Source: Hyphomicrobiales bacterium (GTDB taxonomy: Bacteria; Pseudomonadota; Alphaproteobacteria; Rhizobiales; Beijerinckiaceae). From it: a stretch of 64,000 nt of DNA. Below the pieces are notes generated by a model. That model was not told the origin of the DNA, ran no database searches, and saw only the letters and a program-made list of their open reading frames with translations. This document shows positions 45,899 through 55,270 of this stretch, piece by piece. Both the position numbers and the translations under genes were made by a program. Each line of letters opens with the position of its first letter. The first letter of the stretch is position 1. The stretch covers positions 1 through 64,000 of the forward strand of contig UBZM01000026.1 of NCBI GenBank assembly GCA_900470095.1. The letters are read 5' to 3'.

Positions 45899-48748
45899 CT
45901 AGCCGATGACGCGTCCCAGCACCCGTCCAAGCAGGTCCAGACCATAGGGCTTCTTGAGCAGCTCGGTGCGCGGCTCTGCCTCAAGCCCGTCGACCTGGTC
46001 CCGCCCTGTCGCAAAGACTATCGCGATCGCCGGCTTGAGCTCACGCAAGCTCCGGGAGAGCTCGATGCCCGAAATGTCGGGCAGACCGACATCGGTCAGC
46101 AGAATGTCGATCTCCTCCCGCGATGCGATCTCGATCGCCTCCCGCCCGCTATCGGCCTCGATCGCGACATAGCCGAGCTCGCGAACCAGGTCGGCCGTGT
46201 CCATGCGAATGATGGCGTCGTCTTCGCAAACGAGGACCGTGAGTTTCCGTGCTGGCTCAGGTGCCGCGAGCGGGGCCGGGCTGGCCGCCGGCTGCGGCGT
46301 CTCGCCAGACGGTTTCCTGCTACCATGCGACAGGACCTGCCTGATCTTCCTGGCCAGAGCCTCGCGCGTGTAAGGCTTCGACAGCAAGTTGACGCCCTCG
46401 TCGAGCCGCCCGCCATGCACGATGGAGTTTTCCGTGTAGCCCGAGGTGAAGAGCACACCGAGCTCCGGCAGCCTCTCCTTGGCCTTGCGCGCCAGTTCGG
46501 GGCTCTTCAGCGGCCCCGGCATCACGACATCCGTGAAGAGCAGGTCGATCGGAATTCCGCTCTCGATGACCGCGAGCGCGCTTTGCGCGTCATGCGCCTT
46601 CAGGACGCGGTAACCGAGTTCACCCAGCAACGCGATCACCGTATCGCGAACGGCCTCATCGTCCTCGACGACCAGAATCGTCTCGCTGCCGCCGCTGACC
46701 GGCCCGGTTTCGCTTTCGACCGGCATGTCCTCGACCTGGGTCGAACGCGGCAGGTAGAGCCTGATCGTCGTGCCATGGCCCGGCTCGCTGTAGATCTTCA
46801 CATGACCGCCGGATTGCTTGACGAAGCCGTAGACCATGGACAGGCCGAGACCTGTGCCCTTGCCTTCGGGCTTGGTCGAGAAGAACGGCTCGAAGACGCG
46901 CTCCATTACCTCAGCGCTCATGCCCGAGCCGGTATCCGTCACCGCGACCATGACATACTGGCCGGCCGAGACATCGGAATGCGCGCGCGCATAGGCGTCG
47001 TCGAGAAAGGCGTTGCCGGCTTCAATGGTGAGGCGACCCTGCCCGTCCATCGCATCGCGCGAGTTGATCGCGAGATTGAGGAGTGCGTTCTCCACATTGG
47101 TCGGATCGACCAATGTGTTCCAGAGCCCGCCGGCGATCATCGTTTCCACTTCGACGGCTTCGCCCAACGTGCGGCGAAGCAGGTCGTCCATGCCCCGGAT
47201 CAGACGGCCGACACTGACGACCTTGGGCTCCAACGCCTGCCGGCGGCCGAAGGCCAGCAGCTGAGCGGCGAGCTTTGAGCCGCGCGCCACGCCCGCCATG
47301 GCGTTCGCGGCCCGTTTTTCGGCTCTCTCATTGCCGGTGATATCGCGCGAGAGAAGCTGCAGGTTCCCGCTGATCACCTGCAGCAGGTTGTTGAAATCGT
47401 GCGCAACGCCGCCGGTCAGGTTTCCGATAGCCTCCATCTTCTGGCTGTGGCGTAAGGCATCCTGGGCCCTGGCGAGTTCGGCCGTGCGGAGTTCGACGCG
47501 ATCTTCCAGAGTCGTGGCGAGGTCCGATAGCGCGGCTTCAGCGGTCTTCTGATCGTCGATATCGGTGTTCGTGCCGATCCAGCGCGCCACCGCGCCGTTC
47601 TCATCCAGGATCGGGACGGCGCGGGCAATGTGCCAGCGGAAGGCCCCGTCATGGCGCTTCAGCCTGAATTCCGTCTCATAGCGGACCCCGTCGCGGCGGG
47701 CATTCTCCCAGGCTGCGGCGGCACTCGCGAGGTCGTCGGGATGAACGATCGATGCCCAGCGCTCGTCGTCCAGCGCGCCTACCCCTGTTCCAGAATAGGA
47801 GTAGACCTGCTCGTTGAACCAATCGAGCATTCCGTCCGGGGTCGCGGTCCAGACATGGTTCGGCATGGACTGCGACAAGGTGCGGAAGCGGCTCTCACTC
47901 TCCTGCAACGCGGCCTCGGCCTTCTTGCGGCCGGTAATGTCCTGAAAGAGCACCGCGACCTGTTTCGCGCTGGCCGGCTCGATGCGGAAAGCCGAGAGCT
48001 CAAGATAACGGCCGGTGGCGACGAGCTCGCGTTCGAAGCGGATCGGCTGGCCGGTGCGCAGCACGCCGCCATAGAGCTCGACCCAGCCATCGGCCTCGTC
48101 CTGCACCATTTCGCGAAGCTTCTTGCCGACGACATCGGGAATGCCGGCATGAACCGCGTAGGCGGGGTTGGCCTCGATATGGACGTAGTCGCTCAGCGCG
48201 CCATGCGGCCCGTCGAAGAACTCGATGATGCAGAAACCCTCATCGATGCTGTCGAACAGGGTGCGATAGCGCTCTTCGGTCGCGACCAGTGCCTCTTCGA
48301 CCGATCGTTGCACCGTGATGTCGCGGGAGATCGCCAGCAGCCGCTCCGGCTTGCCGTGGGGACCCGGGACGGGCGTGATGCGGACATCCCACCATTTGGG
48401 CGTGCCCGCGATCGTCTTGGCGAAGCCCACGAACTGGCCGATGCCGCCGGCCCTGGCCGCAGCGACAGCGGCAATCGCCCCTTCCCGGTCCTTGCCCTCC
48501 CAGAAATCGGTCCAGGTGCAGCCATCGATTGCTCCAAAATCGGCAACCTCCATGACTCGCATCCCGCCTTCGCTCATGAAGGTCAGCTTGCCGTCGAGGT
48601 CGAGAACCTTGATGCAATCGTCGGATATCGCGAGCATGCTCTGGATCAAGCGGCGGTCGCGCTCCACGTCTGTCGTCACAGTCAGGTCCCCGCTCATCGC
48701 GCTGTGTTGGGCCGGGAGGCTGCGAGGGCTCCTACCGGCATTCGGCAT
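45899..48748 (-). CDS. Multi-PAS hybrid histidine kinase with two receiver domains
   Basis: A soluble hybrid kinase of about 949 residues. Three PAS domains span about 30-150, 165-290 and 295-415 (DDCIKVLDLDGKLTFMSEGG; DSIDEGFCIIEFFDG; NHVWTATPDGMLDWFN). HisKA follows with H450 in GGVAHDFNNLLQVI, then HATPase (NLAINSRDAMDGQG, TGLGLSMVYGFVKQSGG), a receiver (ILVVEDDEAVRDTV, LLFTDVVMPGPLKSPELA) and a second C-terminal receiver (VLVCEDDAIIRMDTADLV, LLTDVGLPDISGIELS). The start is uncertain: ATG 48748 or ATG 48697. The output target is not encoded here. Confidence 0.9.
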   Translation of the reverse strand: MPNAGRSPRSLPAQHSAMSGDLTVTTDVERDRRLIQSMLAISDDCIKVLDLDGKLTFMSEGGMRVMEVADFGAIDGCTWTDFWEGKDREGAIAAVAAARAGGIGQFVGFAKTIAGTPKWWDVRITPVPGPHGKPERLLAISRDITVQRSVEEALVATEERYRTLFDSIDEGFCIIEFFDGPHGALSDYVHIEANPAYAVHAGIPDVVGKKLREMVQDEADGWVELYGGVLRTGQPIRFERELVATGRYLELSAFRIEPASAKQVAVLFQDITGRKKAEAALQESESRFRTLSQSMPNHVWTATPDGMLDWFNEQVYSYSGTGVGALDDERWASIVHPDDLASAAAAWENARRDGVRYETEFRLKRHDGAFRWHIARAVPILDENGAVARWIGTNTDIDDQKTAEAALSDLATTLEDRVELRTAELARAQDALRHSQKMEAIGNLTGGVAHDFNNLLQVISGNLQLLSRDITGNERAEKRAANAMAGVARGSKLAAQLLAFGRRQALEPKVVSVGRLIRGMDDLLRRTLGEAVEVETMIAGGLWNTLVDPTNVENALLNLAINSRDAMDGQGRLTIEAGNAFLDDAYARAHSDVSAGQYVMVAVTDTGSGMSAEVMERVFEPFFSTKPEGKGTGLGLSMVYGFVKQSGGHVKIYSEPGHGTTIRLYLPRSTQVEDMPVESETGPVSGGSETILVVEDDEAVRDTVIALLGELGYRVLKAHDAQSALAVIESGIPIDLLFTDVVMPGPLKSPELARKAKERLPELGVLFTSGYTENSIVHGGRLDEGVNLLSKPYTREALARKIRQVLSHGSRKPSGETPQPAASPAPLAAPEPARKLTVLVCEDDAIIRMDTADLVRELGYVAIEADSGREAIEIASREEIDILLTDVGLPDISGIELSRSLRELKPAIAIVFATGRDQVDGLEAEPRTELLKKPYGLDLLGRVLGRVIG

Positions 48749-48958
48749 CAATTGACATGGAGGAGATCATCGCGGGGCACCAGGCTGAGCAGGATGGGAG
48801 GAAAAGCCGGAGATAGACTCGCCAACAGGTCGCCGGGGAGACGAGCGATCTCGACACCGGCAACCAACTGGCGATCCTCAACTGCGACCCCCCTCTCCAG
48901 GTTCCATCTCTCCGAAAAAAAACTGCGACGAGGTCGTCCCGTGCCAGAAGAAGAACCC

Positions 48959-49219
48959 TCATTCTGATCCAGCTTGGGATTCGCCCTCGCCGTCCCCGCC
49001 ATTCCTCACGCCATAGGAACTGGATTTTGCGCCCAGCACGAGCGTGTAGCCGACGGCTTCCAGCCCTCGCCTGAGCAGTTCGCGTACCGCCGCAGCACGC
49101 GTCGGCATGCGATTATTGAACCGGAAGTCATCGATCACCCTCAGTTCGTCCTCGTCGAGCATGACCTGAAGTCGCTCGCCGCGGCTAAGACTGGTTCCCT
49201 TGATCGTCGTCTCGCTCAT
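48959..49219 (-). CDS. Ribbon-helix-helix-like small protein
   Basis: An 86-residue protein. RLQVMLDEDELRVIDDFRFN followed by RMPTRAAAVRELLRRGLEAV reads as a ribbon-helix-helix fold (beta strand, then two helices), as in CopG-type regulators. The acidic glycine/serine tail (NGGDGEGESQAGSE) is probably disordered. The ATG at 49219 follows AGGGTCG. No partner toxin is adjacent, and an inverted CTCATTT/AAATGAG pair at 49303-49329 might be an operator. Role unknown. Confidence 0.7.
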   Translation of the reverse strand: MSETTIKGTSLSRGERLQVMLDEDELRVIDDFRFNNRMPTRAAAVRELLRRGLEAVGYTLVLGAKSSSYGVRNGGDGEGESQAGSE

Positions 49220-49466
49220 CGTTCGACCCTGCGCTGACTCGGGATCACTCAATCGACGCAAAAGCATCACTCCCCTCAGAATGCGCCACTTACTCATTTG
49301 TTCCAAGTGAGCCATCGCCTCGAAATGAGCAGGCGGCGCGCACACCTCCCTATAAGCCACTGCACCAATTGGTTTTTCATCGTATCGGCCGGCGAGGCAC
49401 GCTACTCTGGCGGAAATAATTTCAGGGAGGGCGCCGGACTAGCGCCGTTCCGGAACAGGAGCAGCG

Positions 49467-49757
49467 ATGCCAGTTGCAGGAAAAATCGTACTGAAGAGCG
49501 GAGCACAGCTTCCGCTGGAATACCGCATGGTGACCCAGCCGGACGGCCTCTTGTCGGGAGAGCTGATCGGAGATCTGGACGCCTGGGATCCGTTGGTCTT
49601 TGCCGATCGCCTGAGACTGGTCTGCAATGACGGGCGATCCGTCGAGGTGCTGATCACGCATGTGACCGACAAGGGCGCACTCTTCATCGCCGCGATGGAA
49701 GCGGCCGCCACGAACTCCGACTGCCAGGATGTGGCGACGGCGGCCATCGCTGGCTAG
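49467..49757 (+). CDS. Hypothetical protein, 96 residues
   Basis: A 96-residue protein with no recognised domain. The first ~75 residues alternate hydrophobic and polar residues (KIVLKSGAQLPLEYRMVTQP, VEVLITHVTDKGALFIA) and are probably a small beta-barrel or sheet. AGGAG lies five bases before the ATG. It is monocistronic and followed at once by a copy of the dispersed repeat. Confidence 0.65.
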   Translation: MPVAGKIVLKSGAQLPLEYRMVTQPDGLLSGELIGDLDAWDPLVFADRLRLVCNDGRSVEVLITHVTDKGALFIAAMEAAATNSDCQDVATAAIAG

Positions 49758-49760
49758 TTC

Positions 49761-49854
49761 ACCGGACCTGATCGCGTATCTGGTCCGCTGATCTCACCTC
49801 AATGAATTTGAATCGGCCTTCCCGAAAGCCGGCGTCCACGTTTTGGGCCGATGC
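49761..49854 (+). repeat. Dispersed palindromic repeat, degenerate copy
   Basis: Aligns along its length with the reverse complement of the copy at 62269-62370 (GGACCTGATCGCGTATCTGG ... TTTTGGGCCGATGC), but the first module's hairpin is damaged (GCTGATCT for GATGATCT). It lies four bases after the stop of the 96-residue protein and ends 45 bases before the stop of a convergent kinase gene. Confidence 0.7.
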
Positions 49855-49898
49855 GTGGGATTGGGCCGCGGCGTGCTCGGATCTGCGCGCCGCCGGTT

Positions 49899-51824
49899 TC
49901 AGCCTGTTGCCGCGTCGACGGCACGCTGGAGATCGACTTGCCAGAACGGCTTTGAGAGCCGAGGCAGTCTCTGTCCCTGGTCGGTTGGCAGCTCCGCATA
50001 GCCGGTCGCCAGGATGATTGGCAGGCCCGGCCATTTCGCCCTGATGATTTCGGCGAGCTGGGCCCCCGTCATCCGGGGCATCGCATGATCGGTGATGACG
50101 AGATCGACCTTCGCGCCGCCGTCGAGAACCTCGAGCGCCTCCATGGCCGAGGCCGCCTCGATCACGCTGTGTCCTAGATCCTCGAGCAAGGCTGCGGTGT
50201 TCATCAGGATCAGCGCGTCGTCATCGACGGCGAGCACGAGCAATGAGCGCTGGGGTGTGTCATCCACCGGATGCGATCGAGCATCAGGCAAGACTTCCGC
50301 TGTCGGCAAGCGCATTGCGGCGGGAAGCCAGATTTCGGCCGTCGTTCCCTGTCCGGAGCGGCTATTCAGGACAAAGCGCCCCCCGGATTGCTCGGCCATG
50401 CCATGGACCATGGAAAGTCCGAGCCCGGTGCCCTTGCCGACCCCCTTGGTCGTGAAGAACGGTTCGGTGGCGCGTGCCAGCGTCTGCTCGTCCATTCCCT
50501 CGCCGACATCGCTTACCGACAAGCAGAGATAGCGCCCGGGTGCCAGATTCGAGCGCCCGCCTGCCGAAATATCCTCGGCGCGCGCCGCAATGATGATCGT
50601 CCCCCCACCTGGCATGGCGTCCCGCGCATTCATGGTCAGGTTCAAGAGCGCCAGTTCAAGCTGATGCGGATCGACGCGCGCTGCGTCCAAGGCAAGCGGA
50701 AACCGCGTTTCAATGCTGACGAGCGGACCAAGCGAGCGCTGAAGCAGCTCCGACATGCCCGAGACCAGCTTGGGCAGTTCGACCGTCGCCGGGGTAAGTT
50801 CCTGGCGGCGCGCGAAGGACAGCATGCGCTGCGTCAGGGAAATTCCCCGACGTGCGCCTTCGATCGCGTTATCAGCGAGAGCCGCGACCTTCTCGTTCGT
50901 GGCCTGTTTGCGGATGAGTTCCAGGCTGCCCAGGATGGCGGCCAGCAGGTTGTTGAAATCATGTGCAACGCCGCCCGTGAGCTGACCGATGGCCTCGGTC
51001 TTCTGGCTCTGAAGCAGCGATTGCCGCGCTTCATCCAGCGCCTGCTCGTGGCGCCGCCGTTCGGTCATGTCTCGGGTGACCTTGGCGAAGCCGATGACGT
51101 CGCCATTGTCGCCCTTGATCACATCGATGACCACGCTTGCCCAGAATGGCGTCCCGTCCTTTCGGACGCGCCAGCCCTCCTTTTCGAACTTGCCCTCGCG
51201 CATGGCCGTATCGAGGGCGCGCTGGGGCTCGCCCTTCTCGCGGTCCTCTGCCGTATAGAACCGGGAGAAGTGCTGGCCGATGATCTCGTCGGGGGTGTAG
51301 CCCTTGATCCGCTCGGCACCCTGGTTCCAGTTGCTGATGATGCCGTCGCGATCGAGCATGTAGATGGCGTAATCGGTGACGCCTTGCACCAGGAGCCGGA
51401 AGCGCTCCTCGCTTCGACGCAGGGCATTTTCGGCCTCTCTGCGCTCAGACAAATCGCGCGTGATCTTGGCGAAGCCGAGGATTTCGCCGTCCGTTCCATA
51501 GATCGCATCGATGACGACGCTGGCCCAGAAGGTCGTGCCATCCTTGCGGACGCGCCAGCCTTCGCTTTCGAAGCGGCCCTCGCGCGCCGCCGTGCCCAGC
51601 GCAAACGCGGGCAGCCCGCGTGCGCGATCGGCATCGGTGTAGAAACGCGAGAAATTCGTCCCAAGGACCTCCAGCGCCGTATAGCCCTTGAAGCGTTCGG
51701 CGCCGCGGTTCCAGCTGCTGATCGTGCCCGCCGGGTCGAGCATGTAGATCGCATAATCCGTGACGGCCTCGACCAGGATGCGATAACGCTCATCGCCCAT
51801 TGCAGATTGTTCGGCCTTGCCCAT
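49899..51824 (-). CDS. Tandem-PAS hybrid histidine kinase under a stress promoter
   Basis: A 641-residue soluble kinase. Two PAS domains (residues about 12-130 and 138-255) are near-duplicates: both carry TDYAIYMLD, GAER-KGYT, FSRFYT and GWRVRKDGT-FWASVVID. HisKA has H288 in GGVAHDFNNLLAAI, followed by the ATPase (NLTMNARDAMPGGG, GTGLGLSMVHGMAEQSGG) and one receiver (LAVDDDALILMNTAALL, VITDHAMPRMTG). The ATG at 51824 sits behind GGGGACGCT; upstream starts are possible. An exact EcfG-type promoter lies 31 bases upstream. The target is unknown. Confidence 0.9.
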   Translation of the reverse strand: MGKAEQSAMGDERYRILVEAVTDYAIYMLDPAGTISSWNRGAERFKGYTALEVLGTNFSRFYTDADRARGLPAFALGTAAREGRFESEGWRVRKDGTTFWASVVIDAIYGTDGEILGFAKITRDLSERREAENALRRSEERFRLLVQGVTDYAIYMLDRDGIISNWNQGAERIKGYTPDEIIGQHFSRFYTAEDREKGEPQRALDTAMREGKFEKEGWRVRKDGTPFWASVVIDVIKGDNGDVIGFAKVTRDMTERRRHEQALDEARQSLLQSQKTEAIGQLTGGVAHDFNNLLAAILGSLELIRKQATNEKVAALADNAIEGARRGISLTQRMLSFARRQELTPATVELPKLVSGMSELLQRSLGPLVSIETRFPLALDAARVDPHQLELALLNLTMNARDAMPGGGTIIIAARAEDISAGGRSNLAPGRYLCLSVSDVGEGMDEQTLARATEPFFTTKGVGKGTGLGLSMVHGMAEQSGGRFVLNSRSGQGTTAEIWLPAAMRLPTAEVLPDARSHPVDDTPQRSLLVLAVDDDALILMNTAALLEDLGHSVIEAASAMEALEVLDGGAKVDLVITDHAMPRMTGAQLAEIIRAKWPGLPIILATGYAELPTDQGQRLPRLSKPFWQVDLQRAVDAATG

Positions 51825-51854
51825 AGCGTCCCCGCGCATCACACCGGAACAGGG

Positions 51855-51879
51855 AACGCCGGGGAATCGAGACTGTTCC
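51855..51879 (-). promoter_or_regulatory. General-stress (EcfG-type) promoter of the tandem-PAS kinase
   Basis: Minus strand GGAAC (51879-51875), 16-base spacer, CGTT (51858-51855): exact match, 31 bases upstream of the start codon. Confidence 0.75.
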
Positions 51880-52057
51880 GTCGCCGGAACGAAAAAACGC
51901 CGGGCGCCTCGCCGTAGCGCAGCATGGGGCCCGGGCGTCAGAGTTGCTCCTCTGCACGATCGACCGCCTGGAGTTCCGGAAGTTCTGAGCGTGCTGCGCA
52001 GGTACCTCGGCGCATTTTCAGATTGAACCGAACGGCTACCGCGCTAGCCTAGCTGCA

Positions 52058-52972
52058 ATGATCATTCGTCAGCTCGTCTATCTGGATGCCCTTGCCCGCG
52101 AGAAGCATTTTCGGCGCGCAGCCGAGGCCTGCCACGTCTCCCAACCCACCCTGTCGACGGCCATCGGACAGCTGGAGGAAGAACTTGGCGTGCTCATCGT
52201 CGAGCGCGGGCGCCGGTTTCAGGGACTGACCAACGAGGGCGAGGTCGTCCTCGCCCATGCCCGTCGCATCCTGGCAGAGGCAGACCTGCTGAAGGAATCG
52301 ATCGCGGAGCTCAGGCAGGGCGTGAGCGGCCGAATCCGGCTCGGCGCCATTCCGACAGCCCTACCGATGATCGCCCATATCACCGCGCCATTCTCCGAGC
52401 GCTACCCGGCCGTCTCCCTGACCGTGCTGTCGCTGACATCGGCCGAGATCCAAAGCCGGATCGACAATTTCGAGCTCGATGTCGGACTCACCTATCTCGA
52501 CAACGAACCTCTCGACCGGGTGATCTCGAAACCGATCTACCTGGAATCCTATGTGCTGCTGACGCGCGAAGATGGCGCGCTCGGCGGGCAGGACACCATC
52601 ACCTGGGCGGAAGCGGCAGAACTCAAGCTCTGCCTGCTAACCTCGGACATGCAGAACCGACGGATCATCGACGGCATCTTCCGCTCCGTCGGACACTCGC
52701 CGCGGCCGGCGATCGAGACCAACTCGATCTTCAATCTGTGCTCCCATGCCGGCATCCAGGGCGTCTCGAGCATCGTCTCGCTGCAGCTGCTCGAGTTCTT
52801 CGGCGTGCCGCTCGGAACCAAGGCGCTGCCCCTGGTGGAACCAGACGCCAAGCGAACCATCGGGCTGATCGTGGCGGACCGCCAGCCCTTCGCACCATTG
52901 GCGCGCAATCTGCTGATGATGTCGCGCCCGATCAGCGAGGCGGGCCTGCCACGCCTTCCCATCGTCAGATAG
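52058..52972 (+). CDS. LysR-family regulator, probable activator of the formate dehydrogenase operon
   Basis: A 304-residue LysR-type regulator. The N-terminal HTH reads FRRAAEACHVSQPTLSTAIGQLEEELGV; the effector domain runs from about residue 90 (GRIRLGAIPTALPMIAHITA) with ESYVLLTRED and NLCSHAGIQGVSSIVSLQL. It lies 231 bases upstream of fdsG on the same strand, with an inverted T-N11-A site in the gap, matching the arrangement of LysR-type formate dehydrogenase regulators (FdsR). The effector (formate or a reduced product) is inferred from this context. Confidence 0.9.
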   Translation: MIIRQLVYLDALAREKHFRRAAEACHVSQPTLSTAIGQLEEELGVLIVERGRRFQGLTNEGEVVLAHARRILAEADLLKESIAELRQGVSGRIRLGAIPTALPMIAHITAPFSERYPAVSLTVLSLTSAEIQSRIDNFELDVGLTYLDNEPLDRVISKPIYLESYVLLTREDGALGGQDTITWAEAAELKLCLLTSDMQNRRIIDGIFRSVGHSPRPAIETNSIFNLCSHAGIQGVSSIVSLQLLEFFGVPLGTKALPLVEPDAKRTIGLIVADRQPFAPLARNLLMMSRPISEAGLPRLPIVR

Positions 52973-53092
52973 CTGGATTCTATCTAAGACGGCAGATCCA
53001 GCTCATCCCAGAGGGAACTATAATCGTTTGGCTGCGTTCTGTTAATCGGCACGCAAGGAGATGCGGCGAGCACCCCGAGAATGCGGCTTTTT

Positions 53093-53140
53093 GATAGTTA
53101 GAAACTATCATGTAGTTGGAACAAACGATTTGAAATCGTT
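53093..53140. promoter_or_regulatory. Inverted repeats upstream of fdsG (LysR site and second dyad)
   Basis: GATAGTT-N3-AACTATC at 53093-53109 contains the LysR-type T-N11-A pattern. A second dyad AACGATTT-N1-AAATCGTT lies at 53124-53140. Both are in the 231-base gap between the LysR gene and fdsG and are probable binding sites. Confidence 0.6.
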
Positions 53141-53203
53141 CCAACCTTGGCCACCCTGACCACAAGCACGACAGCCGGTTCAACGGCGCCGCTTGGAGGA
53201 AAT

Positions 53204-53692
53204 ATGGCTGAGTTTTCGGCATGGGACCGGGACGAAGCACGTCGAATCGTCGGCGGGCTCGTTCATTTGGAAGGCGCTACCCTGCCCATCCTGCACGCCT
53301 TGCAGGAGGAGTTCGGCTATATCGACGCCGAAGCCATACCGCTGATTTCCGAGGCCTTGAATCTGTCGCGCGCCGAGGTTCACGGCACGATCAGCTTCTA
53401 TCACGACTTCAGGGCCGAGCCGCCGCCGCGCCGCGTCGTCAAGCTGTGCCGGGCCGAGGCCTGCCAGGCGCTCGGTTGCGAAGATCTCGTCGCACATCTC
53501 GCCCAGGCGGGCGGGATCGCGGTCGATCACGCCTCTCCCGACAGCCCCGTCGCGGTCGAGACGGTCTATTGCCTCGGCAATTGCGCGCTCGGGCCCTCGG
53601 CGCTGGTGGATGGCGAACTGATCGGGCGCGTCGACGCGGCGCGCCTGCTGACGCTTTGCGAGACACAGCCCGGCTCCAGGGGGCAGCGATGA
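53204..53692 (+). CDS. fdsG: NAD-dependent formate dehydrogenase, gamma subunit
   Basis: A 162-residue NuoE-like subunit that carries a 2Fe-2S cluster. Ligands are the cysteines in LCRAEACQALGC and VYCLGNCALG. LPILHALQEEFGYIDAEAI and LSRAEVHGTISFYHDF are conserved family segments. GGAGG lies just ahead of the ATG at 53204. It passes electrons from FdsA towards the FMN subunit FdsB. The stop overlaps the fdsB start (ATGA). Confidence 0.95.
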   Translation: MAEFSAWDRDEARRIVGGLVHLEGATLPILHALQEEFGYIDAEAIPLISEALNLSRAEVHGTISFYHDFRAEPPPRRVVKLCRAEACQALGCEDLVAHLAQAGGIAVDHASPDSPVAVETVYCLGNCALGPSALVDGELIGRVDAARLLTLCETQPGSRGQR

Positions 53693-55260
53693 GCCAGGTG
53701 GTCCCCAGCATCCGCGTCTTCGTGCCGATCGATGCGGCCGCCCTGTCGGTCGGGGCCGAGGCGGTCGCGCAGGCGATCCTGCGCGAAGCCGCAGAACGCG
53801 GCATCGAGATCGAACTCGTCCGCAATGGTTCGCGCGGCCTGCTCTGGCTGGAACCGATGGTCGAGGTTGAAACCAGCGAAGGCCGCGTCGCCTATGGCCC
53901 GGTGACGGCGGCTGCCGTGGCAGGATTGTTCGATGCCGGTTTCACCAGCGGCGACGCGCATGCGCTGCGCCTTGGGCCGGTCGCCGAACTCGACTGGATG
54001 AAGCGCCAGCAGCGCCTGACCTTCGAGCGGGTCGGCGTCACCGATCCGCTCTCCCTGGCGGATTATCGCGCCCATGGCGGTCTCGCAGGATTGCAGGCGG
54101 CGCTCGCGCTTCAGCCGGCCGAGATCGTCGAGACGGTGCGCGCGTCTGGCCTGCGCGGCCGGGGCGGCGCCGGGTTCCCGACGGGGATCAAATGGAAGAC
54201 AGTCCAGGATGCCAGGGCCGAGCAGAAATATATCGTCTGCAATGCCGATGAGGGCGATTCCGGCACCTTTGCCGACCGCATGCTCATCGAGGGCGACCCC
54301 TTCCTCCTGATCGAAGGCATGGCGATCGCGGCCGTTGCGGTCGGCGCGACGCGTGGCTACATCTATCTGCGTTCGGAATATCCGCATGCCTATCGCGCGC
54401 TCTGCCGCGCCATTCTGAAGGCGGAACATGCCGGCCTGCTCGGCGACTCGGTCCTCGGTTCCGGACATGCCTTCCATCTCGAGGCCCGGCTCGGAGCGGG
54501 CGCCTATATCTGCGGCGAGGAGACTTCGCTGCTCGAAAGCCTGGAAGGAAAGCGGGCGATCGTCCGGGCCAAGCCGCCCCTGCCCGCGCTGCAAGGCCTG
54601 TTCGGCAAGCCCACGATCGTCAATAACGTGCTGTCCTTCGCGGCCGTGCCCTGGATCCTGGCCCATGGCGCGCAGGCCTATGCCGATTTCGGCATGGGCC
54701 GCTCGCGCGGCACGCTGCCGGTGCAGCTCGGCGGCAATATCAGGCGCGGCGGGCTGATCGAGCTCGCCTTCGGCATCTCGCTGCGGGAGATCATCGAGGG
54801 GTTCGGCGGCGGTACACTGAGCGGCCGGCCGATCCGTGCCGTCCAGGTCGGCGGGCCGCTCGGCGCCTATCTGACGGAACAGCAGCTCGATACGCCGATG
54901 GATTACGAGGCGCTGGCGGCGATGCGGGCGATGCTCGGCCATGGCGGCATCGTCGTCTTCGACGACACGGTCGACATGGCCAAACAGGCGCGCTTCGCCT
55001 TCGCGTTCTGCGCCAAGGAAAGCTGCGGCAAGTGCACGCCCTGCCGGATTGGCGCGACGCGCGGCGTCGAGGTGATGGACCGCATCATCGCCGGGCAGGA
55101 GCGCCCGAAGAACATCGCCGTGCTGCGCGATCTTTCGCGCCTGATGACCGACGCTTCGCTCTGCGCGATGGGTGGCCTGACCCCCATGCCGGTGCTGAGC
55201 GCGCTGAACCATTTTTCCGAGGATTTCGACCGGCCACCGCTGCCGATGGCCGCCGAATGA
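53689..55260 (+). CDS. fdsB: NAD-dependent formate dehydrogenase, beta subunit
   Basis: A 523-residue NuoF-like subunit, with an N-terminal thioredoxin-like domain and the NAD/FMN-binding core. NAD-site motif: SGLRGRGGAGFPTGIKW; FMN site: YICGEETSLLESLEGKR; 4Fe-4S ligands in ESCGKCTPCRIG with the fourth cysteine in DASLCAMGG. It reduces NAD with electrons from formate. The length matches FdsB of Cupriavidus and Rhodobacter. Confidence 0.95.
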   Translation: MSQVVPSIRVFVPIDAAALSVGAEAVAQAILREAAERGIEIELVRNGSRGLLWLEPMVEVETSEGRVAYGPVTAAAVAGLFDAGFTSGDAHALRLGPVAELDWMKRQQRLTFERVGVTDPLSLADYRAHGGLAGLQAALALQPAEIVETVRASGLRGRGGAGFPTGIKWKTVQDARAEQKYIVCNADEGDSGTFADRMLIEGDPFLLIEGMAIAAVAVGATRGYIYLRSEYPHAYRALCRAILKAEHAGLLGDSVLGSGHAFHLEARLGAGAYICGEETSLLESLEGKRAIVRAKPPLPALQGLFGKPTIVNNVLSFAAVPWILAHGAQAYADFGMGRSRGTLPVQLGGNIRRGGLIELAFGISLREIIEGFGGGTLSGRPIRAVQVGGPLGAYLTEQQLDTPMDYEALAAMRAMLGHGGIVVFDDTVDMAKQARFAFAFCAKESCGKCTPCRIGATRGVEVMDRIIAGQERPKNIAVLRDLSRLMTDASLCAMGGLTPMPVLSALNHFSEDFDRPPLPMAAE

Positions 55261-55270
55261 GGAGCGCCTG

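Noticed and set aside
47630-48967. 445-codon plus-strand frame opposite the 949-residue kinase
   Set aside because: Shadow of the multi-PAS kinase gene; no ribosome site and no recognisable domain.
49290-49314. GGAAC-N16-CATT upstream of the ribbon-helix-helix gene
   Set aside because: One mismatch in the -10 element and 71 bases from the start; too weak to list as a promoter.
50271-51917. 548-codon plus-strand frame opposite the tandem-PAS kinase
   Set aside because: Shadow frame; the composition is typical of antisense reading of GC-rich coding DNA.
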